NCBI RefSeq assembly: GCF_014640615.1
Contig: NZ_BMHH01000016.1
Span: 47,794 to 111,793, forward strand
DNA length: 64,000 nt
Source of the DNA: Paramesorhizobium endophyticum
Lineage (GTDB): Bacteria > Pseudomonadota > Alphaproteobacteria > Rhizobiales > Rhizobiaceae
Direction of reading: 5' to 3'
Shown: positions 18,442 to 27,936 of the stretch, piece after piece
Layout of the letters: each line of letters begins with the position of its first letter
Numbering within the stretch: the first letter of the stretch is position 1
Made by a program: the position numbers and the translations under genes
The notes under the pieces: model-generated
Database searches by the model: none
What the model was told of the DNA's origin: nothing
The model's input: the letters and a program-made list of their open reading frames with translations, nothing else

Positions 18442-19290
18442 ATGTTCATCGACACACACTTACACATCATCGACCGGCAGGCGCTGGCCTATCCATGGCT
18501 TGCCAATGTTCCCCCGCTCGATAAGGATTTTCTCTATTCGCAATATGCAAGGGAAGCGAAGCGGGTCGGCATTACCGCCACGCTTCATATGGAGGTGGAT
18601 GTCGCGCCTGACGCCATAACGGCCGAAACCGATTATATCCGTGGCCTCGCCTCGCAACCCGGCAGCCTCATCGCCGGAGCCATCTCCTCCTGCCGCCCGG
18701 AGGAGCCGGACTTTCCCACCTTTCTCGAGCGCTGCAAGGCCGATCGCTTTATCAAGGGTTTCCGCCGCGTGCTCCACGTCATGCCGGACGACCTCTCCGA
18801 ATCCGCTCTCTTCCGCGAGAATATCAAGCGCCTCGACGGCAGCGGCCTCACCTTCGACCTCTGCGTCCTCCCGCACCAGATTCCCCGCGCGGCAGTTTTG
18901 GCCGACCTCGCTCCCGGGACGCAATTCATCCTCGACCATTGCGGCGTCCCGGCAATCGCCGCCGGCGAGAAACACCCGTGGCGTGAGCACATCGCCGATA
19001 TCGCCAGGCGCCCCAACGTTACCGCCAAGATTTCCGGCGTCATCGCCTACGCCGACGCGGAAGCCTGGGACGTTGCCACGCTCGCGCCCTATGTCGAGCA
19101 CGTGGTCGATTGCTTCGGCTGGGACCGCATCGTCTGGGGCAGCGACTGGCCCGTCTGCACGCTGGGCGGCGGACTGTCGACATGGGTGGCCACTACGCAT
19201 GCGCTGTTTGGCGGGGCGAGCGAAGGGGAACGGCGGAGGCTTTATAGCGAGAATGCGAAGCGGATTTGGGGGCTGGATGTGACTCTTTGA
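18442..19290 (+). CDS. L-fuconolactonase (amidohydrolase family)
   Basis: 282 residues starting MFIDTHLHIIDRQALAYPWL, the HxH beginning of the amidohydrolase_2 lactonases. It follows GGGAGGA 5 nt before the ATG. Further metal or substrate sites are FILDHCGVP and the terminal WGSDWPVCTLGGG. It would open L-fuconolactone to L-fuconate, feeding the dehydratase at 7615-8892. It is transcribed with the IclR gene, opposite to the rest of the pathway, past a repeat-filled gap. Confidence 0.88.
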   Translation: MFIDTHLHIIDRQALAYPWLANVPPLDKDFLYSQYAREAKRVGITATLHMEVDVAPDAITAETDYIRGLASQPGSLIAGAISSCRPEEPDFPTFLERCKADRFIKGFRRVLHVMPDDLSESALFRENIKRLDGSGLTFDLCVLPHQIPRAAVLADLAPGTQFILDHCGVPAIAAGEKHPWREHIADIARRPNVTAKISGVIAYADAEAWDVATLAPYVEHVVDCFGWDRIVWGSDWPVCTLGGGLSTWVATTHALFGGASEGERRRLYSENAKRIWGLDVTL

Positions 19291-19303
19291 GGGTACATCG
19301 ATA

Positions 19304-19481
19304 CCCCTCATCCGACCGCGCTTACGCGCGGCCACCTTCTCCCACAAGGGGAGAAGGCCGGTGAATTGCATAGCAGTTTCCGTCAATCACTGACGTCGGC
19401 GATTGACGGTAGCGTTCGTGCCGTCCCCACCTTCTCCCCTTGTGGGAGAAGGTGGCCGCGCGTACGCGGTCGGATGAGAGG
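19304..19481. repeat. Large palindromic repeat (CCGACCGCG...CCTTCTCCC arms)
   Basis: The left arm (19304-19365), with CCTCATCCGACCGCGCTTAC and CACCTTCTCCCACAAGGGGA, faces its near-complete complement at about 19424-19481. It separates convergent lactonase and rppH genes. Confidence 0.75.
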
Positions 19482-19489
19482 CCCCAGCG

Positions 19490-20029
19490 CTACGCTCTAA
19501 AATCATCCCCCGCCAAATGCCGGAACACCCCCACCACCTGCTCATACAGCCCCCGCTTGAACGGCACGATCAGCGAAGGCAACTCCTCCATCGGCTTCCA
19601 GGCCCAATCGTCGAACTCGGCTGTGTGTCCGTCCGGCGGTGGATTGATGGCGATTTCGCTTGTGTCGCCTTCGAAGCGATACGCAAACCACCGCTGCTGC
19701 TGGCCGCGATATTTGCCCTTGAGCGCCACGCCGACGAGATGCGGCGGCAAGTCGTAGTGAATCCAGCCCGACGCTTCGGCCAATAGCGACACCGAGCGAA
19801 TGCCCGTTTCCTCGTAAAGCTCGCGCCGTGCCGCAGCTTCGGCGTCCTCGCCCTCGTCTATACCGCCCTGCGGCATCTGCCAGAGCTGCGCCGCTCCTTC
19901 CATCTCGCCATTGGGAACGACGATCCGCCGCCCTGCCCAGACGAGGCCGTCACGGTTCAGCACCATGATGCCGACGCAAGGCCGGTAAGGCAGCGTCTCG
20001 GGGTCCACGGGAGCCTTGTCATTTTTCAT
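19490..20029 (-). CDS. rppH: RNA pyrophosphohydrolase RppH
   Basis: 179 residues of the Nudix family. The start [25 protein letters not shown] is typical of alphaproteobacterial RppH. The Nudix box reads [23 protein letters not shown] with the REx2EE metal ligands. It removes pyrophosphate from 5' triphosphate RNA ends to start mRNA decay. Start 20029 was chosen over in-frame codons farther upstream because the family begins there. Confidence 0.93.
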   Translation of the reverse strand: MKNDKAPVDPETLPYRPCVGIMVLNRDGLVWAGRRIVVPNGEMEGAAQLWQMPQGGIDEGEDAEAAARRELYEETGIRSVSLLAEASGWIHYDLPPHLVGVALKGKYRGQQQRWFAYRFEGDTSEIAINPPPDGHTAEFDDWAWKPMEELPSLIVPFKRGLYEQVVGVFRHLAGDDFRA

Positions 20030-20057
20030 GGAACATCTCCAACCTAATGACCCCGCT

Positions 20058-21197
20058 CTATTCCCTTTCCGGGTCGCGGACAAGCGCGGAAACCGGCACG
20101 ATCTCAATGCCGCGCGTCTTCGCCTCGTTCGCCCAGATCGATACGGCTTCAACGGTTACTGGGAAGGCCGAGCCGGTGGCCATGGCGGCGCCCCTGGCGC
20201 GGGCGGTGCGCTCTAGCTCGTCCAGTTTTTTCAGGATTTCGCCGCGCTCCTGTACCGCGTCGAGCAACAGGTCGGCGGCAGCGAAGGGCGTCGCCTGCTC
20301 CAGCGCGATCCGCTCCACCTGGCTGCGCGCCGAAGTGCCGTCGTCGAGATAGAAGAGCCCGCGCCGGCCGATTTCCTCAACCACCGGCGTCAACGCCGCC
20401 GGGTCTGCCGTGAACCGCGCGCCCATATAATTCATGACGCCGGTATAATTGGTGATGCGCGACAGCGTCCAATGCAAATCGTTGATATTCTTCTGCGCTC
20501 CGCCGTCCACCGTGAGCGTATGACGCCCCGGATCGACGCGCGGATAATCGAACGGCTCAAGCGGCACCTGCATCAGGATTTCATGGCCGCGCTGGCGCGC
20601 CGTCTGCATCCAGCGCGTGAGACTGTTGCCCTGCGGCGCGAAGGCGAGCGTCACTTCCTCGGGCAATTGCCGGATGGCGTTCTGCGTGCCGGTCTGCGAC
20701 AGGCCGAGCCCGCCGATGACGATGGCGACCCGCGCGCCCCGCGCGCCCGACCATCCCCGCGCATAGACATCCAGCGGGCGCCGCCCATCCGGCCCGCGCA
20801 CCGGCAACGGCCCGAGCGCCGATTGTTCGATGAGTTCGGGATCGGGAAGATGCGCGATGCGAAGATTCTGCCCGATTTTCGTGGGATCGGTGACGGAGAT
20901 ATTGGCCGGCATGTCCGGCGTCACCCTGATGATTGCGGGACCGTCTCCCTGGCGCAGCGGCGGCAATTGCGGCTTGCCCGCCGCGATGACGGTCGGCGTC
21001 GCCGCTTTCTCCTGCGGCGGCGTCGGAGGCGTGGGATTGCGGAAAACCGCGCCTTTGCCGATCGCGAGATAGCCCGCGATGCCCACAATGCCGATCACGG
21101 CGACAGCAGGCATAATCCATGAATAAGCGCGGGAACCGGCGTCCCCGCGCTTGCGCTTTTTTCTGTCCTGCCCCAGCGGGCTATGGATGTCCGACAT
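20058..21197 (-). CDS. Divergent polysaccharide deacetylase family protein (YibQ-like)
   Basis: 379 residues: a short basic cytoplasmic segment (DRKKRKRG), a single membrane helix ([19 protein letters not shown]), a proline-rich linker, and a C-terminal domain with [17 protein letters not shown] and [22 protein letters not shown]. The divergent polysaccharide deacetylase family commonly sits beside envC and ctpA, as here, and is thought to act in cell-envelope processing. Which catalytic residues are active cannot be judged from sequence alone. Confidence 0.88.
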   Translation of the reverse strand: MSDIHSPLGQDRKKRKRGDAGSRAYSWIMPAVAVIGIVGIAGYLAIGKGAVFRNPTPPTPPQEKAATPTVIAAGKPQLPPLRQGDGPAIIRVTPDMPANISVTDPTKIGQNLRIAHLPDPELIEQSALGPLPVRGPDGRRPLDVYARGWSGARGARVAIVIGGLGLSQTGTQNAIRQLPEEVTLAFAPQGNSLTRWMQTARQRGHEILMQVPLEPFDYPRVDPGRHTLTVDGGAQKNINDLHWTLSRITNYTGVMNYMGARFTADPAALTPVVEEIGRRGLFYLDDGTSARSQVERIALEQATPFAAADLLLDAVQERGEILKKLDELERTARARGAAMATGSAFPVTVEAVSIWANEAKTRGIEIVPVSALVRDPERE

Positions 21198-21236
21198 GCC
21201 TTTCAGCCAGCCCCCACGGCTGAATTAAACCGGATA

Positions 21237-22565
21237 TCAGTTCGGCACGCCCTTGTTCGTGTCGGGCGGGAAGGCCGCGTTGGCCATTTCGCCGCGCAGC
21301 AGCTTGAAGGCCTGGTTGAGCTGGACGTCGTCCTTCGGATCGGGCGGCACATAGGCTGCCGAGCCGGAGCCCTTGGCGTCCTCTTCCGGACCCTTGATAT
21401 GGCCCTTCAGCTCCGACTCGCCGCGCGTGACGTTCTGGTCCTTGAACTCCTCGGGCAGCGGCTGCTCCACGACGATGTCGGGCGTGATGCCCTTGCCCTG
21501 GATCGACTTGCCCGACGGCGTGTAATAGAGCGCCGTGGTCAGCCGAAGCGAGCCATTTTCGCCCAGCGGAATGATCGTCTGCACCGATCCCTTGCCGAAG
21601 GACTGCGTACCCAGCACGGTGGCGCGGCGGTGATCCTGCAAGGCGCCCGCGACGATTTCCGACGCGCTGGCCGAGCCGCCATTGACCATAACGATCAGCG
21701 GCTTGCCATTGGTCAAGTCGCCCACCCGCGCGTCGAAGCGCGTCACATCCTGCGGATCGCGTCCGCGGGTCGAGACGATCTCGCCCTTGTCGAGGAAGGC
21801 GTCCGAAACCGCCACAGCCTGGTCGAGCAGGCCGCCCGGATTGAGGCGCAGGTCGAGCACATAGCCCTTGAGCTTGTCGTTCGGCACCTTCGCCTGGATG
21901 TCCTTGATCGCCTTCTGCAGATCCTCATAGGTCTGCTCGGTGAAGGAGATGACGCGCAGATAGCCGATATCGCCCTCCACCTTGGAACGCACGGCGCGAA
22001 CCTTGACGATAGCGCGCACGATCTTGAGCTTGATCGGCTTGTCGACGCCCTTGCGCACCAGCGTCAGTTCGATCGGCGTATTCACCGGTCCGCGCATCTT
22101 GTCGACGGCGTCGGTGAGACTCATGCCGCGCACCTCGGTCCCGTCGATCTGCGTGATGAGGTCGCCCGCCATCACCCCGGCCTTGGAGGCGGGCGTGTCG
22201 TCCATGGGCGAAATCACCTTGACGAGATCGTTGTCCATCGTCACCTCGATGCCAAGGCCGCCGAACTCGCCCTTGGTCTGCACGCGCATGTCCTGCGCCG
22301 CCTCCGGGTTGAGGTAGGACGAGTGCGGGTCGAGCGAGGTCAGCATGCCGTTGATCGCGTTCTCGATCAGCTTCTTGTCTTCAGGCGGTGTGACATATTG
22401 AGCACGCACCCGCTCGAAAATATCGCCGAAGATCGCAAGCTGTTTATAAGTATCGCTGCCGGCAGCCGCATTGTTGGCCGACGAGGCCGGGGCCCCCTGC
22501 ACCACAACCATCGCCGAGGCTCCCAGAAGGGCGCCAGCGAAGAGAAGCGATAGTTTACGTATCAT
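21237..22565 (-). CDS. ctpA: C-terminal processing peptidase (S41, CtpA)
   Basis: 442 residues: signal peptide (MIRKLSLLFAGALLGASAMVVV), a PDZ domain (FGGLGIEVTMDNDLVKVIS) and an S41 protease core. The nucleophile is in VNGGSASASEIVAG and the general-base lysine in GTQSFGKGSVQT. The C-terminal tail is acidic and glycine-rich. It cuts periplasmic substrates at their C-termini. ATG 22565 follows GGAAGGA and overlaps the end of the upstream envC gene by 11 bp, so the two genes are probably translated together. Confidence 0.94.
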   Translation of the reverse strand: MIRKLSLLFAGALLGASAMVVVQGAPASSANNAAAGSDTYKQLAIFGDIFERVRAQYVTPPEDKKLIENAINGMLTSLDPHSSYLNPEAAQDMRVQTKGEFGGLGIEVTMDNDLVKVISPMDDTPASKAGVMAGDLITQIDGTEVRGMSLTDAVDKMRGPVNTPIELTLVRKGVDKPIKLKIVRAIVKVRAVRSKVEGDIGYLRVISFTEQTYEDLQKAIKDIQAKVPNDKLKGYVLDLRLNPGGLLDQAVAVSDAFLDKGEIVSTRGRDPQDVTRFDARVGDLTNGKPLIVMVNGGSASASEIVAGALQDHRRATVLGTQSFGKGSVQTIIPLGENGSLRLTTALYYTPSGKSIQGKGITPDIVVEQPLPEEFKDQNVTRGESELKGHIKGPEEDAKGSGSAAYVPPDPKDDVQLNQAFKLLRGEMANAAFPPDTNKGVPN

Positions 22566-23928
22566 TTTGGGTCCTTCCAGAAAGCCGCACCGTCCACCAG
22601 GGGGCGGGATCGACTGGTTTTCCATCTTTCCTGAATTCTATGTAGAGCATGGGTGCGCCATTGTCCCCACCCCCATTGTCGCTACTCAAAGAAGCAGCAC
22701 TCGCCAAAAGCCTCTCCCCCATCGCCCCGACCGGCTCGCCCGCCAATACGAACTGGCCTTGGCTGACCTCGATTCTCTTCATTCCCGCCAGAACGATATG
22801 ATACCCACCACCAGCGTCCAGGATCAAGAGTTGTCCATAGGACCGGAATGGACCGGCATAGAGCACCACGCCATCGGAAGGTGACGTAATCGTGGCATTG
22901 GCGGCGGTCTCCAGCATTTCCCCCATGCTTGTGCCTGATATGTCATCCTTGTCGCCAAAACGCCGCACCATGCGCCCCGACGCCGGCTGGATCAGTTGCC
23001 CGCGCAGCGAGGCAAAATCCACCTGCGCCGTGAGACGGCTGGAATCCGGGTCGCGGCTCTCCGCCCGCTCCTGCCCCTCGGCGAGGCGCTGCTCCTCCGC
23101 CGCGCGTGCGGCTTCCGCGGCCTGGCGCACCGCCTGCATCTGGCTGTCGAGTCCGGCGATCAGTTCCTTGAGGCTCGTCGCCTTCCGCGCCAGCTCTTCG
23201 ACACGGGCACGCTCGGCGGCAAGCTGCTCTTCCGATCGCGAATGCAGCTTCTTCTTTTCCTCCAGCAGCAGGGAAAGCCGCTTCTGTTCCTCCACCTGCG
23301 CCTGGCGCGTGGCGGAAAGCCGCTGCTGCTCCTCCGAGATCGAAGCGGTGACGCGGCTCATATCCTTGAGATCGCCCATCAGCTCTTCGGTCTGCTGGCG
23401 CATCTCCGGCACGACCGCACCCAGCAGCACCGCGCTGCGCACCGAGGCAAGCGCATCGTCCGGCCGCACGAGGATGGCGGGCGGCGGGTTCAGCCCCATG
23501 CGCTGCAGCGCCGCGAGCACTTCGGCCAGCACGCCGCGCCGTGCCCTGAGCGACAGCCTTATGCCGTCCTCCTGCTCGTTGAGCGATGTGAGCTTTTCGT
23601 CGATGTCCGCGATATCTTTGGCGAGCTTTTTTTCGGTCTTGGCCGACTGGATCAGGGCAGCGGTAATCGTCGTCTGATCTTTTTTAAGCGCGGCGATTTC
23701 CTCGTCGAGCTTGGCGAGCTTTTCCTGGCTGAGCGTAATCTCGTCGGTGACCTTGTCGAGCTCGCTGCCGGTTTGCGCCCGCCGCGCTTCCAGCGGCGTC
23801 TCCTGCGCCTCGGACGGCGCAAGACCAGCCGTCCATCCGGCGCACACGAACATCAGGAGCCCCACGCCTTTTCTCAAAGCGCGGCGTCCTCCCGAAGCGA
23901 TCCCCGATACGCTGGACTTCTGGCACAT
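22555..23928 (-). CDS. envC: Murein hydrolase activator EnvC (M23-like)
   Basis: 457 residues: an N-terminal signal (LLMFVCAGWTAGLAPSEA), two long coiled-coil stretches (about residues 45-130 and 165-290) and a C-terminal LytM/M23 fold. Active M23 enzymes have HxxxD and HxH. Here those positions read SMGEMLET and HIVLAG, so the zinc site appears degenerate. That fits the EnvC role of activating amidases at the septum. Its place next to ctpA is conserved in rhizobia. Confidence 0.9.
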   Translation of the reverse strand: MCQKSSVSGIASGGRRALRKGVGLLMFVCAGWTAGLAPSEAQETPLEARRAQTGSELDKVTDEITLSQEKLAKLDEEIAALKKDQTTITAALIQSAKTEKKLAKDIADIDEKLTSLNEQEDGIRLSLRARRGVLAEVLAALQRMGLNPPPAILVRPDDALASVRSAVLLGAVVPEMRQQTEELMGDLKDMSRVTASISEEQQRLSATRQAQVEEQKRLSLLLEEKKKLHSRSEEQLAAERARVEELARKATSLKELIAGLDSQMQAVRQAAEAARAAEEQRLAEGQERAESRDPDSSRLTAQVDFASLRGQLIQPASGRMVRRFGDKDDISGTSMGEMLETAANATITSPSDGVVLYAGPFRSYGQLLILDAGGGYHIVLAGMKRIEVSQGQFVLAGEPVGAMGERLLASAASLSSDNGGGDNGAPMLYIEFRKDGKPVDPAPWWTVRLSGRTQNDT

Positions 23929-24193
23929 ATACTAAATCGCCGCCTTTGAACTGCGGCCCGATGGTCATGATTGGTCGCATGATCCCGAAAGGTTGTCGAC
24001 TTTTCGGATAAGATCATGCGGTGAAGCAATGCCGACATTATGCCCTGTTTCGTTAAGGAAGCATCAACCATAATGCGGAATGTGGGAGAAAAATGTTCCT
24101 GCCTTATCGGCGGCGATATGTACAAGCCAATTGCACCCCGACCCTCTCCCATACTATCATTGCGGCCATATTCGAGTTGTCCCGGAGGCCACC

Positions 24194-24442
24194 ATGCCCC
24201 AGACCGTGTATAAAATCAGCGAAGCCCGCAAGAATTTTGCCGAGGTGCTTAAACGCGCCAATCGGGGCGAGGAGATTATCATTATGCGTGGCACGCAAGC
24301 TTATGCCCGTATCTGTCCTGCCGATGGCGAAAAGCGCCCGTTCGGCCTCCTGCGCCACCGCGGTCTGCCGGACGACCTGTTCGACGACGAACAGGCGGCC
24401 GCACCTCACAATGAGAGTGAAGGGACCGAAACGCCGCGGTAG
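24194..24442 (+). CDS. Phd/YefM-type antitoxin, no toxin beside it
   Basis: 82 residues with the Phd/YefM beginning (TVYKISEARKNFAEVLKRANRGEEIIIMRG), a DNA-binding fold that represses its own promoter. It ends with a charged, probably disordered tail that would normally bind a toxin. GGAGG lies just before the ATG at 24194. No toxin gene follows: the next 400 bp contain repeats only. It may be an orphan regulator or the remains of a toxin-antitoxin pair. Confidence 0.78.
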   Translation: MPQTVYKISEARKNFAEVLKRANRGEEIIIMRGTQAYARICPADGEKRPFGLLRHRGLPDDLFDDEQAAAPHNESEGTETPR

Positions 24443-24570
24443 TCCTCATGCTGAGGTCTATAGGGGAGCGAAGCGGAACGGAGCCCTTGAAGAGGTGGTG
24501 TGAGGCGGTTCTTGTTTGATGGGATCGTCTGATTACGTTTGGAACCGTCGTAGTGGTGGAGACCTAGAGG

Positions 24571-24721
24571 CATGGATCCCAGTGACAAGCACTGGGATGA
24601 CGGTTGCGTTTGCTGGTGGCAACCTTTTTTTTAACCTCTCCGCTTGGCGGAAGCATATCCCGGTAGTGGAAAAACATCTCCACCCCGTCATCCCAGTGCT
24701 TGTCACTGGGATCCATTCCTC
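24571..24721. repeat. Inverted repeat element, second copy of the 7388-7533 family
   Basis: It has the same 33-nt ends (CATGGATCCCAGTGACAAGC and its complement) and a similar centre, with CTCCGCTTGGCGGAAGCATA. It occupies most of the gene-free stretch 24443-24845, which also carries a GATCCCGATGGCGGC-containing tail without coding potential. Confidence 0.85.
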
Positions 24722-24845
24722 TACGGTGGCGTGAACCGCACGATAAGAGAACAAGCCGCTTCCACCTATGGCGGGCATGTTTTGATAGGATCGTGGATCC
24801 CGATGGCGGCTCCGTATAAAGATGAAACGCCCTAACAAAAGCGAC

Positions 24846-25328
24846 TCAAACCCGGTGATACGGATGCCCCGCCAATATCGTCGCAGCACGATAAAGCTGT
24901 TCGGCGATCAATATCCGCGCGATCTGGTGCGGCCATGTCATCGCGCCGAGCCCGAGCACCAGATCCGCCCTTTCGCGCAGGCGGGAATCGTGCCCATCCG
25001 GGCCGCCGATGGCGAGGATCAAGTGCCGCTTGCCGTCATCGCGCAACCGGCCAAGACGGCCGGCAAAATCTTCCGAGCCTAGCGCCTTGCCGCGCTCGTC
25101 GAGCAGGATAAGCCCTGCCCCGCCATCCAGCGCCTCGAACAATCGCGCCGCTTCCTCCTGCTTGCGCAGGTCAGCCGTCGCGGCGCGGCTCTCCGTGATC
25201 TCCGACACGCCGGAGAATTCCAGCCCCAAGTGCGGCCCCGCCTTGGCGAAGCGGTCGAAATAACGGTCGGCCAATTCCCGCTCGGGGCCGGGCTTCATCC
25301 GGCCCACGGCAAAAACGCTGATACGCAT
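24846..25328 (-). CDS. rlmH: 23S rRNA (pseudouridine1915-N3)-methyltransferase RlmH
   Basis: 160 residues of the SPOUT-type RlmH family. It starts MRISVFAVGRMKPGPERELADRYFDRF. The SAM knot is LILAIGGPDGHDSRLRERADLVLGLGAMTWPHQIARILIAEQLYRA and the protein ends HPYHRV, the invariant C-terminus. It methylates a pseudouridine in helix 69 of 23S rRNA. It follows rsfS in a conserved operon order. Confidence 0.95.
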   Translation of the reverse strand: MRISVFAVGRMKPGPERELADRYFDRFAKAGPHLGLEFSGVSEITESRAATADLRKQEEAARLFEALDGGAGLILLDERGKALGSEDFAGRLGRLRDDGKRHLILAIGGPDGHDSRLRERADLVLGLGAMTWPHQIARILIAEQLYRAATILAGHPYHRV

Positions 25329-25371
25329 GGCCTCTCCCTTTCCCTGGTTTCAACCGGCAGCCCGGCTGATA

Positions 25372-25827
25372 TCAGTGAAAGGTTCCGGTCTCAAACTCTC
25401 CGTCGATATCCGGCGCGAGCCACATCTTTTCGATGTTGTAGAACTCGCGCATTTCCGGACGGAACAGGTGGATGATGATATCGCCAGCGTCGATCAGCAC
25501 CCAGTCGCCATTCGTCAGCCCCTCGACCCTGGCGTTGCCGTAACCGGCATCCTTGAGCGCGCTGAGCAGATGATCGGCAACCGCCGTCACATGGCGATGC
25601 GAGCGGCCCGATGCGATCACCATGTAATCGCCGAGCGCCGACTTGCCTCTGATATCGATGGAGACGATGGATTCCGCCTTTGAGTCTTCGAGACTGGCGA
25701 GGACCATTTCGAGAGCATGGGATACGGAGCGAAGCCCGCTGACCCCAGCTGTTGAAGGAGCAAAAACATCCTTCTTCTGAATTGCTGTTCTCAGTGTCTT
25801 TCCTTTCCAACAAGAACAACGCCGCAC
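25372..25827 (-). CDS. rsfS: Ribosome silencing factor RsfS
   Basis: The core is a RsfS/Iojap domain with SIDIRGKSALGDYMVIASGRSHRHVTAVADHL, GDWVLIDAGDIIIHLFRPEMREFYNIEKMW and a short acidic tail. It binds uL14 on the large subunit and blocks subunit joining when nutrients run short. The start is uncertain: 25827 is GTG, and the first ATG (25707) is also possible. Everything before that ATG lacks recognisable domain sequence. It lies between nadD and rlmH, the usual neighbours. Confidence 0.88.
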   Translation of the reverse strand: MRRCSCWKGKTLRTAIQKKDVFAPSTAGVSGLRSVSHALEMVLASLEDSKAESIVSIDIRGKSALGDYMVIASGRSHRHVTAVADHLLSALKDAGYGNARVEGLTNGDWVLIDAGDIIIHLFRPEMREFYNIEKMWLAPDIDGEFETGTFH

Positions 25828-25906
25828 GGTCTAACATACGACCCTACAGGACGAAGATAGGCAGAGTCCCATGACAGTTTCAAGACCCGCCCGCTTGCAA
25901 TGTTAC

Positions 25907-26554
25907 TTATCCCTTATTTGTTCCCCGCTTCGCGTGGCCGTTGCGGATCGCGGTGGAGGAAAGCGACGAGCGCGGTCCGTGGATGAAGGTCCACACCGGC
26001 GGGCGCAGATAGGGAAGTAGCAGCGCATCATCCTCGTCGATGCGCGCATGGGAAAAGGTCTTGGCAAGCCGTGAGGAGAGATAGGAAAGGGTCGCGCCGG
26101 GCCGGTCGATAATGGCGATGGGAAATGTCGTGGCGATCTGCCGCCAGCGCTGCCAGCGGTGAAAATTGACGAGATTGTCCGCGCCCATGATCCAGACGAA
26201 ATGGACGCCCGGGTTGCGCGCCTTGATCAGCGCCAGCGTGTCGGCGGTATAGCGCACATTGTAGGCCGCCTCGAATGCGGTCACCTTGATATGCGGATCG
26301 CGCGCGATCTTCCGGCTCTCCGCCACGCGGGTTGCGAGCGGGGCAAGCTCCTTGGCGTCTTTCAGCGGATTGCCCGGCGTCACCATCCACCAGAGCTGGT
26401 CGAGCCCGAGTTGCCGCAGCGCGATTTCGGCCACCAGCGCATGGCCGGCATGGGGCGGGTTGAACGAGCCGCCGAACAGGCCCACCGCCATGCCCTTCTC
26501 GACATGCGGCATCCTGAGATAGGATGCGTCGAGGCCAGCCCTCTGATCGCTCAC
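25907..26554 (-). CDS. nadD: Nicotinate-nucleotide adenylyltransferase NadD
   Basis: 215 residues from GTG 26554, whose GTGA overlaps the proA stop; a shorter start at ATG 26512 is also possible. The nucleotidyltransferase signature [19 protein letters not shown] is followed by [21 protein letters not shown] and the terminal SSLSSTAIR (the ISSTxIR motif). It adenylates nicotinate mononucleotide in NAD synthesis. Confidence 0.93.
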   Translation of the reverse strand: MSDQRAGLDASYLRMPHVEKGMAVGLFGGSFNPPHAGHALVAEIALRQLGLDQLWWMVTPGNPLKDAKELAPLATRVAESRKIARDPHIKVTAFEAAYNVRYTADTLALIKARNPGVHFVWIMGADNLVNFHRWQRWRQIATTFPIAIIDRPGATLSYLSSRLAKTFSHARIDEDDALLLPYLRPPVWTFIHGPRSSLSSTAIRNGHAKRGTNKG

Positions 26555-27828
26555 GGGCGTATCTGGCCGTTGCCGCGCACGCGGTATTTGAACGAGGTGA
26601 GCTGCTCGACGCCGACAGGTCCGCGCGCATGCATCTTGCCGGTGGCGATGCCAATCTCCGCCCCCATGCCGAACTCCCCGCCATCGGCGAACTGCGTCGA
26701 GGCATTGTGCAGGAGGATGGCCGAATCGATCTCGTTGAAGAAGCGCTCCACCGCGCGGGCGTCGTCCGCGACGATGGCCTCGGTGTGGTGCGAGGAATAG
26801 CGATTGATGTGATCGATCGCGCCGCCGACGCCGTCGACCAGCGCCACGGAGATGATCGCGTCGAGATATTCGGTGGACCAATCCTGCAAATTTGCGGGCT
26901 TGGCTTGCGGATAAAGCGCGCGCACCTCCTTGCTGCCGCGAATCTCGCAGCCCGCCGCGCGCAGATCGTCAAGAATCGGCACAAGATGTGTCGCCGCCGC
27001 GGCCTGATCCACCAAGAGCGTTTCCGCCGCGCCGCAAATGCCCGTGCGCCGCATCTTGGCGTTGACCGCAATCTGCCGCGCCATGGCGAGGTCTGCGGTC
27101 GCGTCGATATAGAAATGGCACAGCCCCTCCAGATGCGCGAAGACCGGCACCCGCGCTTCTGTCTGCACCCGCGCGACAAGGCTTTTGCCGCCTCGCGGGA
27201 TGATGACGTCGATATCGCCGCCAAGGCCCTTCAGCATCTCGCCCACCGCAGCGCGGTCCGTCGTCGGCACGATCTGAATGGCGTCTTCCGGCAGCCCCGC
27301 CGCCTTCAGCCCTTCGATGAGCGCCGCATGGATTACCGCCGTCGAATGCGCCGAATCCGAACCACCGCGCAGGATCACCGCATTGCCGGATTTGAGGCAG
27401 AGCGCCCCGGCATCGGCAGTCACATTCGGGCGGCTCTCATAGATGACGCCGACAACGCCGAGCGGCGTGCGCACTCGCTCGATATGGAGGCCGTTCGGGC
27501 GGTCCCATTCTGCGATGATCTCGCCGACCGGGTCCTTCAGTTCCGCAATCGCTCGCACCCCATCGGCCATTGCCCGAATCCGCTCGCGGGTAAGTTTCAG
27601 CCGGTCAAGCATAGAGGCGGAAAGCCCCGCTTCCTCGCCATTGGCGATGTCGAGGGCATTCGCCGAAAGGAGCTTGACCTCGCAGCGCATCAACGCATCC
27701 GCCATGGCGATGAGCGCCGCATGCTTACGCTCTGCCGAAGCGATGGCCAGCGGCCCGGACGCGGCCCGCGCCTTCGCCCCGATCTCCGCCATCAAGCCTG
27801 CAATATCCGTTTCAGCCTTCGTCAGCAT
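26551..27828 (-). CDS. proA: Gamma-glutamyl phosphate reductase ProA
   Basis: 425 residues of the aldehyde-dehydrogenase-like ProA family: [25 protein letters not shown], the catalytic cysteine in [14 protein letters not shown], and the terminal [20 protein letters not shown]. It reduces gamma-glutamyl phosphate to the semialdehyde in proline synthesis. It lies downstream of proB after about 100 bp holding a palindrome, and overlaps nadD by 4 bp. Confidence 0.96.
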   Translation of the reverse strand: MLTKAETDIAGLMAEIGAKARAASGPLAIASAERKHAALIAMADALMRCEVKLLSANALDIANGEEAGLSASMLDRLKLTRERIRAMADGVRAIAELKDPVGEIIAEWDRPNGLHIERVRTPLGVVGVIYESRPNVTADAGALCLKSGNAVILRGGSDSAHSTAVIHAALIEGLKAAGLPEDAIQIVPTTDRAAVGEMLKGLGGDIDVIIPRGGKSLVARVQTEARVPVFAHLEGLCHFYIDATADLAMARQIAVNAKMRRTGICGAAETLLVDQAAAATHLVPILDDLRAAGCEIRGSKEVRALYPQAKPANLQDWSTEYLDAIISVALVDGVGGAIDHINRYSSHHTEAIVADDARAVERFFNEIDSAILLHNASTQFADGGEFGMGAEIGIATGKMHARGPVGVEQLTSFKYRVRGNGQIRP

Positions 27829-27838
27829 TTCCCCTCCT

Positions 27839-27908
27839 AGCGCCCTCGTGGGTATCGAGGCTCATTCCGCTTCGCTCCAATCGCACCTCACCACGGGGGT
27901 GAAGGGGT
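27839..27908. repeat. Short palindromic repeat between proB and proA
   Basis: Arms GCGCCCTCGTGG and CCACGGGGGTGAAGG surround CATTCCGCTTCGCTCC. It is related to the 18095-18151 unit and to the sequence near 24440-24490. Confidence 0.55.
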
Positions 27909-27936
27909 CCAGAGAATTCCAACATCACCATTCCCA

